Origin: an uncultured Clostridium sp.
GTDB taxonomy: Bacteria > Bacillota > Clostridia > Clostridiales > Clostridiaceae
Assembly (NCBI GenBank): GCA_900548455.1
Contig: URKQ01000002.1
Coordinates: forward strand, 124,001-188,000
Length of the DNA stretch: 64,000 bases
Direction: 5' to 3'
Position numbers and translations under genes: made by a program
Notes under the pieces: model-generated
The model's database searches: none
The model's input: the letters and a program-made list of their open reading frames with translations, nothing else
Told to the model about the DNA's origin: nothing
In this document: positions 16,107-23,697 of the stretch, piece by piece
Layout of the letters: every line of letters starts with the position of its first letter
Position numbering within the stretch: the first letter of the stretch is position 1

Positions 16107-17906
16107 TTATATATCTATTCCAACTATTTTCATTAAAAATTTTGCATTTGTAGTTGTTGATTTTCCTTCTCTTAATTTATAATCAAATAAAATTTTATTA
16201 TCTTTATAATGTTCTTCAAAATGATAATTTTTAATTCTTTCTGTATTACTTAGAGTACATAATTCTAAATCATGAGTTGTAAGTGCACCAATTACACCTC
16301 TTTCATTTAAATTTCTTAGCACAGTTTCCGCACCAGTAATTCTATCTTTTGAATTTGTTCCTCTAAATATTTCGTCAATCAAAAATATCATCTTCTCATT
16401 TTCTTTTGACCTATCAATTATATTTTTAATTCTTATAAGTTCTCCATAAAAAGTTGAAATTCCTCCTTGCAAGTCATCAGTTATTCTCATAGAAGAGCAT
16501 ATGTCCATTAATGAAGCATTCAATTTTTCCCCACAAATCATTCCTCCAGAATATGCTATAACTAAATTAATTCCTATGGTTCTTAACAAGGTAGTTTTTC
16601 CTGACATATTTGAACCTGTTATAATAAAAATATTATCTTCCATATCAACATCATTATTTACCCTTACATCTGATGAAATTAAAGGATGCCCTAACTCTTT
16701 TCCACGAACTATTAATTTCTTTTCATCGAAGGATGGATATATAACAGATTCATTTATATGAGAAAGAACACTTATACTCATCAACTCTTCAATAGTACCT
16801 ATGTCATAAAGCCACTTTCTAACTTTATCTCCATATTGTTTTTTCCAACTTTCTAAACTAAATATGCATTGATAATCCCAAAGAAATAAAACATTTAAAA
16901 TCAAATACATAATCCCATTATTTCTTAAATTTATTTTTTCAGATATGTTGTACAGCTTTCGTATAGCTTTAATGGATGAAGTATCCTCATCAAATAAGTT
17001 CTTCTTTATATTTTTTAATTTTTCACATTGAAAATCTTCCTTTTCAATAATACTTAATATATCTTCATATTCTTCTAAAGTATTTTTATAACAAGATACT
17101 ACTTGAAGGGCTTCATTGAGTTTTAATGCTTTTACTCCCCAAAGTAATAGCTGTACAATAAAAAAGAAATAAACTAAAATTTTTAGTGACTTAATTTTAA
17201 ATAATATTATTATAAACGAAATAGGAATCGTAACCATAGGCATAATATATATAACCTTTTTTAATATTGGCCAGTTAATAAATATGTTATCACTTTCAAC
17301 ATAGTTTAATAACTTATCTGGATTCATTTTGTTCTTATTTTTCTTATTACCTGCATACTCAATTTTTTGACAAAAATCTATTTTTTCACTTAATTCCTTC
17401 GTAGCTTCTTGATTTTTTTCTATTTCTTCTTTATTCAAATTAGGAAATAACAATGCATTAACTAAACTTTGTCTTCCAAAATAAGTAGTTGTAATATTTA
17501 TTAATTGAAATAATGATTTTTTACCTACTAAATCTAAATCAAAAGAATATGGATGATCCTTATTAACAAATTCCTCACCACAATCTTCAAACTCCATCCA
17601 CTTTCCATTAATTCTTTTAATATATTTCTCATTAATTAATATCATATCAGCTTCAAATTTTATCTTTTCTTTAATATTACTATGATATATTAAAAGTCCT
17701 ATAAATATTATGAAAGTAATTATAACGCCATAGATATTTTGAATACTTTGAGATCCTCTAAAAATCTGCACTATAAAATATATGCATCCAACCATTACTA
17801 AAAGCCTTAAATATGCAATTTTATCATATACTCTTTTTTTATCTGCAGCATCTTTTTTATATTTTTCAATTCTATTATTAAACTTATCTTCTAATATAAT
17901 AACCAC
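16107..17906 (-). CDS. Membrane-anchored MutS-family ATPase
   Basis: A 599-residue protein with two membrane segments near residues 31-72, two more near 215-250, and a C-terminal MutS domain V ATPase. Walker A is GSNMSGKTT near residue 430, followed by DDLQGGISTFYGEL and Walker B IFLIDEIFRGTNSKDR. The mismatch-recognition domain I is absent. It belongs to a distinct Firmicute MutS-like group rather than to mismatch-repair MutS or MutS2; its cellular role is not established. The start is read as GTG at 17906 with AGAAG only 4 bases upstream, so the exact start is uncertain. Its monocistronic setting gives no functional clue. Confidence 0.85.
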   Translation of the reverse strand: MVIILEDKFNNRIEKYKKDAADKKRVYDKIAYLRLLVMVGCIYFIVQIFRGSQSIQNIYGVIITFIIFIGLLIYHSNIKEKIKFEADMILINEKYIKRINGKWMEFEDCGEEFVNKDHPYSFDLDLVGKKSLFQLINITTTYFGRQSLVNALLFPNLNKEEIEKNQEATKELSEKIDFCQKIEYAGNKKNKNKMNPDKLLNYVESDNIFINWPILKKVIYIMPMVTIPISFIIILFKIKSLKILVYFFFIVQLLLWGVKALKLNEALQVVSCYKNTLEEYEDILSIIEKEDFQCEKLKNIKKNLFDEDTSSIKAIRKLYNISEKINLRNNGIMYLILNVLFLWDYQCIFSLESWKKQYGDKVRKWLYDIGTIEELMSISVLSHINESVIYPSFDEKKLIVRGKELGHPLISSDVRVNNDVDMEDNIFIITGSNMSGKTTLLRTIGINLVIAYSGGMICGEKLNASLMDICSSMRITDDLQGGISTFYGELIRIKNIIDRSKENEKMIFLIDEIFRGTNSKDRITGAETVLRNLNERGVIGALTTHDLELCTLSNTERIKNYHFEEHYKDNKILFDYKLREGKSTTTNAKFLMKIVGIDI

Positions 17907-18005
17907 TCCACTTCTATTTAACTTATCTTATAATATATCATATTTTAAGTCTATTTCCAAATTGTTGAAATGCATAATTGGAACCAAGTAAACCCATTTT
18001 GACAT

Positions 18006-18127
18006 GACTCTGTAGTAAAATAAAGAGGGACTCCTTTAGGAATCCCATCATTCACTCTTCACTTTTCACTCAAAAAGGCCCGAAGCCCGTGAACAGTAGT
18101 GCGTATATTACAATGCCAAAGTTAGCT
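18006..18127. repeat. Dispersed intergenic repeat copy 1
   Basis: The ~50 bases at 18078-18127 (CCCGTGAACAG and later AAAGTTAGCTTA) match, in inverted orientation, 33992-34042 with about 80% identity. The flanking GACTCTGTAGTAAAATAAAG at 18006-18025 matches GACTCTGTGGTAAAATAGAG at 5255-5274 at 18 of 20 positions. The block also carries AGTGAAAAGTGAAGAGTG-type purine repeats read on the minus strand. It looks like a non-coding dispersed element. Confidence 0.6.
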
Positions 18128-18267
18128 TATAAAAATTTATTATCTTTATTATTTTGAAATACTGAAGGCTGTTTTTGAGGATCTCCTACATTGTTTTGTT
18201 CATCATGTAATTTTTTCCTTCTTTTTCCCTTTTGCATTGGATTATCAGCACCTGGCTTATTTTTCAT
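18127..18267 (-). CDS. Small basic hydrophilic protein (46 aa)
   Basis: An ATG at 18267 follows AAAGGATG (7-base spacing) and opens 46 codons to TAA at 18127. The product begins MKNKPGADNPMQKGKRRKKL and is rich in Lys, Asn and Gln with no hydrophobic segment, probably disordered. Such short basic proteins occur among spore or nucleic-acid-associated proteins in clostridia, but I recognise no family. It lies 52 bases beyond the aspS stop on the same strand and may be read through from it. The good ribosome binding site is the main support. Confidence 0.55.
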   Translation of the reverse strand: MKNKPGADNPMQKGKRRKKLHDEQNNVGDPQKQPSVFQNNKDNKFL

Positions 18268-18319
18268 AGTACACACATCCTTTCTAAAGTAGTGTATACT
18301 GTATTTTAAAAAACTATAC

Positions 18320-19603
18320 CTATGGCATTAATCTAGTCCTATCTCTTGGAATTAATGATGCTTCTCTTACATTATTTAATCCTAGCAACTGAGATGTTAT
18401 TCTTTCAAGGCCTATTGCAAGACCTCCATGAGGTGGAACTCCGTATTTAAAAACATTTATATAACTATTATATTCCTTAGGATTTAAGCCCTTGTATAAA
18501 AAGTTTTTTAATAGCATATTAAAGTCATGAATACGTAGTCCACCAGTTGTAATTTCCATACCTCTAAATATAAGGTCAAAACTATGAGTCTCTTCTTCAC
18601 CTAAAGGCATTGTATACATAGGTCGTTTTTTTCTTGGATAATGAGTCAAAAATACAAAGTCACTATTATATTTTTCTTTAACATATTTAGAAATCTGTTT
18701 TTCTCCCTCAGGGTCTAAATCTCCCTCTAAATCAGTCCTTCCATATTTACTTTTCAAAATACTTATGGCATCACTCAATTTCATCCTAGGTATACCATTT
18801 TCAATGTTAGGTATAGTACATTTAAATAATTTTATATATTCTTTTCCTTCAGCACTTAATTTATTAAATACATATTTTAATAAATTTTCTTCCAAATCCA
18901 TAATATCATTTTCATCCTCAACAAATCCCATTTCAAAATCTAAACTAACATATTCATTTAAATGTCTATTAGTATTATGCTCTTCTGCTCTATATACGTG
19001 GCCAACTTCAAACACTCTTTCAAACCCCGCTGCAACCATCATCTGTTTATAAAACTGTGGACTTTGAGCTAAAAATGCTTCATTTTCAAAGTACTTAACT
19101 TTAAAAATTTCCGTCCCTCCTTCTGCTCCTTCAGATACAATTTTAGGAGTATATATTTCTGTAAATCCTTCCTTATTTAAAAACTCCCTAAACCCATCTA
19201 CTATTATATTTTCCACTTTAAATATAGAGTTCACCCTTTTATGTCTAAGACTAAGAACCCTATTATTAAGCATTGTGTCTAAATTTATACCTAATTCTTC
19301 TCCATTTATCTCTATTGGAATATCTTCATTAACCTCACTTAATACCCTTAAGTTATTTACTTGAATCTCAAAATTATTAAGTTTATTTTTTCCTTCAACT
19401 ACTTTTCCTTCAATTTCAACTACTGTTTCTAATTTTACATTATTTAAGAAATCATTAGGAATAACACACTGCACCAATCCACTTCTATCTCTTAAAATTA
19501 CAAATGAAAATTCTTTTAATTTTCTTATCTTATGAACCCATCCTTTTACTATTACTTTTTCTTCTATATACTTATTTAAATAATTAATCATAATTCTTTT
19601 CAT
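18320..19603 (-). CDS. aspS2: Archaeal-type aspartyl-tRNA synthetase (probable aspartate--tRNA(Asn) ligase)
   Basis: A 427-residue class IIb synthetase without the GAD insertion of bacterial AspS. An N-terminal OB-fold anticodon domain (VKGWVHKIRKLKEFSFVILR) is followed by a catalytic core strongly resembling archaeal AspRS: EGGTEIFKVKYFENEAFLAQ, QSPQFYKQMM, motif 2 YRAEEHNTNRHLNEY, and motif 3 GLAIGLERI near the end. Such enzymes in clostridia are usually non-discriminating and feed the GatCAB amidation route to Asn-tRNA; that is inferred from the family. The start at 19603 has GGAGG 8 bases upstream. It is controlled by a T-box leader with two terminators (19691-20060). Confidence 0.9.
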   Translation of the reverse strand: MKRIMINYLNKYIEEKVIVKGWVHKIRKLKEFSFVILRDRSGLVQCVIPNDFLNNVKLETVVEIEGKVVEGKNKLNNFEIQVNNLRVLSEVNEDIPIEINGEELGINLDTMLNNRVLSLRHKRVNSIFKVENIIVDGFREFLNKEGFTEIYTPKIVSEGAEGGTEIFKVKYFENEAFLAQSPQFYKQMMVAAGFERVFEVGHVYRAEEHNTNRHLNEYVSLDFEMGFVEDENDIMDLEENLLKYVFNKLSAEGKEYIKLFKCTIPNIENGIPRMKLSDAISILKSKYGRTDLEGDLDPEGEKQISKYVKEKYNSDFVFLTHYPRKKRPMYTMPLGEEETHSFDLIFRGMEITTGGLRIHDFNMLLKNFLYKGLNPKEYNSYINVFKYGVPPHGGLAIGLERITSQLLGLNNVREASLIPRDRTRLMP

Positions 19604-19647
19604 CTTTTTACCTCCAATAATTATTTTTCAAATTTATATATTTAGTT

Positions 19648-19675
19648 ATATATCTAGTTTGCAACCTAGATATAT
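19648..19675 (-). repeat. Inverted repeat in the aspS 5' UTR
   Basis: A perfect 10-bp inverted repeat ATATATCTAG / CTAGATATAT with an 8-base loop lies between the second T-box terminator and the ribosome binding site. In mRNA it would form a hairpin close to the initiation region. Confidence 0.55.
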
Positions 19676-19690
19676 GTTTTGATTTAAATC

Positions 19691-20060
19691 AAAAAACCCC
19701 TTGAGCTAAAAGCTCAAGGGGCAAAACTGCGGTGCCACCCTTGTTAATATAGAAATTACTTATATCACTATTTAAAGTCGCCACCTTAATTTTTATTTAT
19801 AATTCTATATAAATAAAAAAACCTTCACTCCTCATAGGAGTGAAGGTAAAATTCACGGTACCATCCTAAATTTGATTAAGTAAATAACTAAATCATCTCT
19901 ACCCCTATAACGTGGGAATACGTCTTACCCTACTTACTTCAGATAAGAATCTCCAGAATGTCTTTCAACATTGCTTTTCTCATAGAGCTTCCACCGTCCT
20001 CTACTCGCTTTAGATACTCTACAATATCTACTTTTTCCTTCAATGACTTTTTAATATTTA
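19691..20060 (-). ncRNA. T-box riboswitch leader of aspS2 with two T-box/terminator modules
   Basis: Read on the minus strand, stem I has the AGTA box, the GGTGGAAGC apical signature and the pairing GATATTG/CAATGTT, followed by GAAAGACA. GAC (Asp) is the best specifier candidate because a purine follows; AGA one register earlier cannot be excluded. Module 1 has the T-box GGATGGTACCGTG (19854-19866) and terminator CCTTCACTCCT/AGGAGTGAAGG (19822-19846) with a T-run. Module 2, only ~70 bases on, has a second T-box GGTGGCACCGC (19729-19739) and terminator CCCCTTGAGCT/AGCTCAAGGGG (19697-19721) with a T-run, but no second stem I. Confidence 0.9.
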
Positions 20061-20064
20061 CTAC

Positions 20065-20093
20065 ATAATACTCTTTAAAAATTAACTTGTCAA
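20065..20093 (-). promoter_or_regulatory. Promoter of the aspS2 T-box leader
   Basis: On the minus strand, consensus -35 TTGACA (20088-20093), a 17-base spacer and -10 TATTAT (20065-20070) place the start near 20058, just before stem I. Confidence 0.85.
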
Positions 20094-20111
20094 TATAATT
20101 TTCAGATTATT

Positions 20112-21857
20112 CTATTGAAATAATTTTATTACCTTTTCATTTTTACCACAACATTTTTTATATTTCTTACCACTTCCACAAGGACAAGGATCATTTCTTC
20201 CAACAACTATTTCCTTCTTAATAGGTTTATTCATTCCTTCAACTTCTCTTTTAGTAGCACCTTTATATTTCCACATTCTTATGCTATCTAAATAATCTAG
20301 AAGAATATTTTTTGTCATTTCTTTTACAACTTCTCCACTGTCTGCAACCATATTAAGAGCTAATTCCAATATTTCATCTCTATGAAGTTCTTGACAATCT
20401 ATATAAATAGACTGCATTAAATTGACTAATTCATCTCTATCCACATCAAACATTTCTAAGAATGCGTCATAAAAGTTTTTGCCACCTTTTGTTTCACATA
20501 CCCATTCATCTTTTCCTAAAGAAATTAATTCTCCTCTCGGAATCATAGCATAATCTTCTTCATTTTTATCAATCTCTTCTAATAACTCAAAAGAAGAATT
20601 TATATCTTCATTTATGTAATAATTTTTATTTAAAACATAATCATAACAATATTGACCTTCATCTATAATTGCTTCAATGTTTTCATTTTCCACATTATAC
20701 GTTTTGTATAAATCCAAGATAGTATCAATTTTCAATATTCCATAAGCTCTATTCATTCCTAGATATAGATTCATAATTTCTGTATTGTTTTTAATTATAT
20801 TTCTATATTGAAAATCATTTTTTTCACTTATTACCTTTCTTACTACATCTGGAACATATGTTATAACTTCATCATAATTTTTTAAGCTGTAGAAAATCAT
20901 GCCTAAATTTCTAAAATATAAAATTTCCTCTATACCCATATTAATATCATCTAAAGAAACTATTCCATTATTATCTACATACTTTTTTAAAAATCTATAT
21001 CTTTTGTCATCTAAAAGAAGCATCTTTTCTCTAATTAATTCTTCATACTCTGACATCATTTTTTCAATTAATTTTTCCTTATTTAACCCAGATATCTTTT
21101 TCATTCCTAATCTTCTAGCCATAAAATATACATCATCTTTGGTTAAAGAATTAAGGATTTTTTGTATATCTAGAGAAAATTCCTTCACTGCCAGGCTCTC
21201 AAAAATTTCAGCCATGTTTTCCATAATATTTCTTATATCATCTGACAATGCCCCAAAATACTCCTCCTCAGATTCCAAATCCGGAGATTTTTTTTGCTTG
21301 CATCCATGATATTTTGTAGTATTTCCTGGTAAATATTTATTTTCTGCCACTTTATCTTCAACGTAACCACATACTCCATGTCTTGGCGATCCACCTTCAC
21401 AATTACGTGCAATAATTTGAATTTGTGAATAGCTTACTGGCACTTGTTTAATTTCAACCACTTCTAATTCTAATTCTGTACTACTACCAAAGTCGTAGAT
21501 ATATTCCATTTTACTTCCTTCTGATATAATTTCATTTATTGTTACTTCCATATCATCTTGATGAAATATACAACCTGATATCTTAAACATACTTAAGTGA
21601 TTACAACATTCAACCCATATGTCTCTAATAAATTTATCAATGTGCTTCAATGATAAATCACCATCAATTGATAAATACATACAATATTTATCTTTATCAT
21701 ATTTAGGTTTTATAGATAAAACATATTGATTTCGCACAATATGGCACTCTGCTTTCTTTTCCTCTATTACTTTTTCTATTTCAGAACAAGTTTTCATATG
21801 TCTTTTTATAGTTCTCTCTGTCAATTCTTTATTGCAATAATAACAAATTCCCTTCAA
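20112..21857 (-). CDS. SEC-C motif protein with pRiA4b ORF3-like and zinc-binding N-terminal domains
   Basis: A 581-residue cytoplasmic protein. Residues 4-26 hold a small zinc-finger-like CxxC..H..C element (CYYCNKEL, HMKTC). Residues 45-190 resemble the plasmid pRiA4b ORF3-like fold (YCMYLSIDGDLSLKHIDKFI, YDFGSSTELELEV). The helical middle part (200-500) begins with a Rho-N/SAP-like segment (LTKDDVYFMARRLG, LNKEKLIEKMM). The C-terminus is a SEC-C zinc motif (GRNDPCPCGSGKKYKKCCG, residues ~552-572) as at the end of SecA. No enzymatic function is known for this combination. It ends just before the aspS2 promoter. Confidence 0.85.
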   Translation of the reverse strand: MKGICYYCNKELTERTIKRHMKTCSEIEKVIEEKKAECHIVRNQYVLSIKPKYDKDKYCMYLSIDGDLSLKHIDKFIRDIWVECCNHLSMFKISGCIFHQDDMEVTINEIISEGSKMEYIYDFGSSTELELEVVEIKQVPVSYSQIQIIARNCEGGSPRHGVCGYVEDKVAENKYLPGNTTKYHGCKQKKSPDLESEEEYFGALSDDIRNIMENMAEIFESLAVKEFSLDIQKILNSLTKDDVYFMARRLGMKKISGLNKEKLIEKMMSEYEELIREKMLLLDDKRYRFLKKYVDNNGIVSLDDINMGIEEILYFRNLGMIFYSLKNYDEVITYVPDVVRKVISEKNDFQYRNIIKNNTEIMNLYLGMNRAYGILKIDTILDLYKTYNVENENIEAIIDEGQYCYDYVLNKNYYINEDINSSFELLEEIDKNEEDYAMIPRGELISLGKDEWVCETKGGKNFYDAFLEMFDVDRDELVNLMQSIYIDCQELHRDEILELALNMVADSGEVVKEMTKNILLDYLDSIRMWKYKGATKREVEGMNKPIKKEIVVGRNDPCPCGSGKKYKKCCGKNEKVIKLFQ

Positions 21858-21900
21858 TAATCTTCTCTCCTCTATATTTTTTTATTCACTACAATTTTAA

Positions 21901-21926
21901 ACCCTAGACAAATTTATATCTAGGGT
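21901..21926 (-). terminator. Hairpin terminator after the peptide-binding lipoprotein gene
   Basis: ACCCTAGA (21901-21908) pairs with TCTAGGGT (21919-21926). On the minus strand it is followed by TTTAAAATTG, a weak T-tract, and it lies 7 bases past the stop at 21933. Confidence 0.65.
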
Positions 21927-21932
21927 ATTATT

Positions 21933-23510
21933 TCAGTCTTTAATTGAAAGCCTTGACCAATCCTCAAAAATAGTAACAGCAGTTGGCCTTGCATTTTCTA
22001 CACCATTTAATGATTTTTTTGCTATAATATATGAACGACCATAATCTATCAAATAAATTGGTGCCTCTTCCATTATCATAGTTTGTATTTTACTATACAA
22101 TTTCTTTCTATTTTCATTATTAACTTCTTTATAAGCCTCATCCCACAACTTATCAATATTAACATTTTCATATTTTGATTGATTATTAAAGGATTTAGCC
22201 ATGAAAAAAGATTTATAGTTATCAGGATTTATTCCAAACTTATAACTACTAACATATAAATCACACTCTGAGCTATCACTACTTATTAAATTAAAGAATT
22301 CATCTGATTTATAACCACTTACAGTTACACTTATCCCTAAATCCTCCAATTGTTCTTTAGTTTTTTCAGCATATAATTTATGTGTCAACTCTTCTATATT
22401 ATATCCTATAATAATATTTTGCAACTCTATATTTGCTCTCTTCATATATTCGGCAAACTTTTCCTTATCATAATTATACTCTTCTACATTCTCTTCTGTA
22501 TAGTAGTCAGTTTCCGGAGTGAAAATTGATGTTGCTTCTTCTACTGCATCATCATCACCATAAATCGCTTTAATCATATCTTCCCTATTCAAACCGTAAG
22601 ATAAAGCTTTCCTTACATATATGTTCTTCATTGCATCTACATTTTCATTAAAAACTATACAATTTACATTTCCCTGGCTAAATGGATAAACTTTAAATTC
22701 CGCATCATTAATATAATTATTTTTAATATCTGGTCCACCTATGAGAAATGTTAAATCTTCCTCTACTAAAGCCTTTTCTTGAGCCTTTATATCCTGATAA
22801 TTTCTTATTTCTATTAAATCTACTTTAGGTGTTCCTCCATAATAATCATCATACTTTTCTAATATTAAATTTTTGCCCTTTACCCATTGCTTGAATTTAA
22901 ATGGTCCAGAACCAATGGGACTATTATTCTTAGAAGAAGACGTTATATTACTTTCTCCCTCATATATATGTTTGGGAATAGGAACTATTCTAGATATATT
23001 ATGAAGAAAGTCAGCTCTCTCTTCGGGTAGCTTTATTTTAATCGTTAAATTATCAATCACCTCTGTTTCAATAGGTTTATCTCCTATAATCATAAATTTT
23101 CTTAGTGGTGATTCTTGTGATTCATCTAAAATGACATCAAATGTGTATTTTATATCTTCTGATGTAATAGGTATTCCATCATGCCATTTTAATCCATCTC
23201 TAAGTTTAATTATTAGTTCCTTATTATCCTTAAATTCAACAGAATTAGCTAGGTATGTTCTCACTTCACCCCCATAGCTATAAAGAGGATCATATAAAAT
23301 ATTACCTACCAATCCAACCTTATCTTCCTGCATGAATGCAGGATTTATAGAAGACACATCTTCATTGTAAGGCAACACAATAATCTTATCATTACTTATA
23401 TCTCCCTCTTTATTTTCATTTCCTTTTAAATTGGTTGAATTATTATTACAACCTGAAAAGGTAAAGATTGAAATCATTATCAATATAATAGAACCTAATT
23501 TTTTCAACAT
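21933..23510 (-). CDS. Oligopeptide/nickel-type ABC transporter substrate-binding lipoprotein (SBP_bac_5)
   Basis: A 525-residue exported lipoprotein with signal peptide and lipobox FSGCNNN at residues 18-24. The mature domain shows family 5 solute-binding features: INPAFMQEDKVG, LKWHDGIPITSEDIKYTFD, GPFKFKQWVKG, and VRKALSYGLNREDMIKAIYG. It would deliver peptides or nickel chelates to an Opp/Dpp-type importer. No permease or ATPase gene is adjacent, so it is an orphan binding protein that must use a transporter encoded elsewhere. The ribosome binding site is GGAGG. Confidence 0.92.
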   Translation of the reverse strand: MLKKLGSIILIMISIFTFSGCNNNSTNLKGNENKEGDISNDKIIVLPYNEDVSSINPAFMQEDKVGLVGNILYDPLYSYGGEVRTYLANSVEFKDNKELIIKLRDGLKWHDGIPITSEDIKYTFDVILDESQESPLRKFMIIGDKPIETEVIDNLTIKIKLPEERADFLHNISRIVPIPKHIYEGESNITSSSKNNSPIGSGPFKFKQWVKGKNLILEKYDDYYGGTPKVDLIEIRNYQDIKAQEKALVEEDLTFLIGGPDIKNNYINDAEFKVYPFSQGNVNCIVFNENVDAMKNIYVRKALSYGLNREDMIKAIYGDDDAVEEATSIFTPETDYYTEENVEEYNYDKEKFAEYMKRANIELQNIIIGYNIEELTHKLYAEKTKEQLEDLGISVTVSGYKSDEFFNLISSDSSECDLYVSSYKFGINPDNYKSFFMAKSFNNQSKYENVNIDKLWDEAYKEVNNENRKKLYSKIQTMIMEEAPIYLIDYGRSYIIAKKSLNGVENARPTAVTIFEDWSRLSIKD

Positions 23511-23622
23511 ATAATTTCCTCCTTATCATATGAACCAACTAAAAAAATACTTTTCATAGCTTGATATCCATATTTTAAGCAAGTACTCATATTTTTATTT
23601 ATATAAGTTTAAATTAAAATTA

Positions 23623-23697
23623 GGAGGTGTTGCACTAATTATTTAGTACGACACCCCCATCCTTCTGTAACTCTTCACATGTTGTAATTCTTATAAA
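23623..23697 (-). repeat. Dispersed hairpin repeat, copy 1, in terminator position
   Basis: Arms 23623-23638 and 23643-23658 form an imperfect stem ending in CCCCC. The stem plus the ~40 bases up to the stop codon of the kinase gene align with 46420-46494, which sits in the same position behind glmM. Shared blocks include ACTAATT, TTAGTA, GACA and AATTCTTATA. It probably acts as terminator of the two-component operon. Confidence 0.65.
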
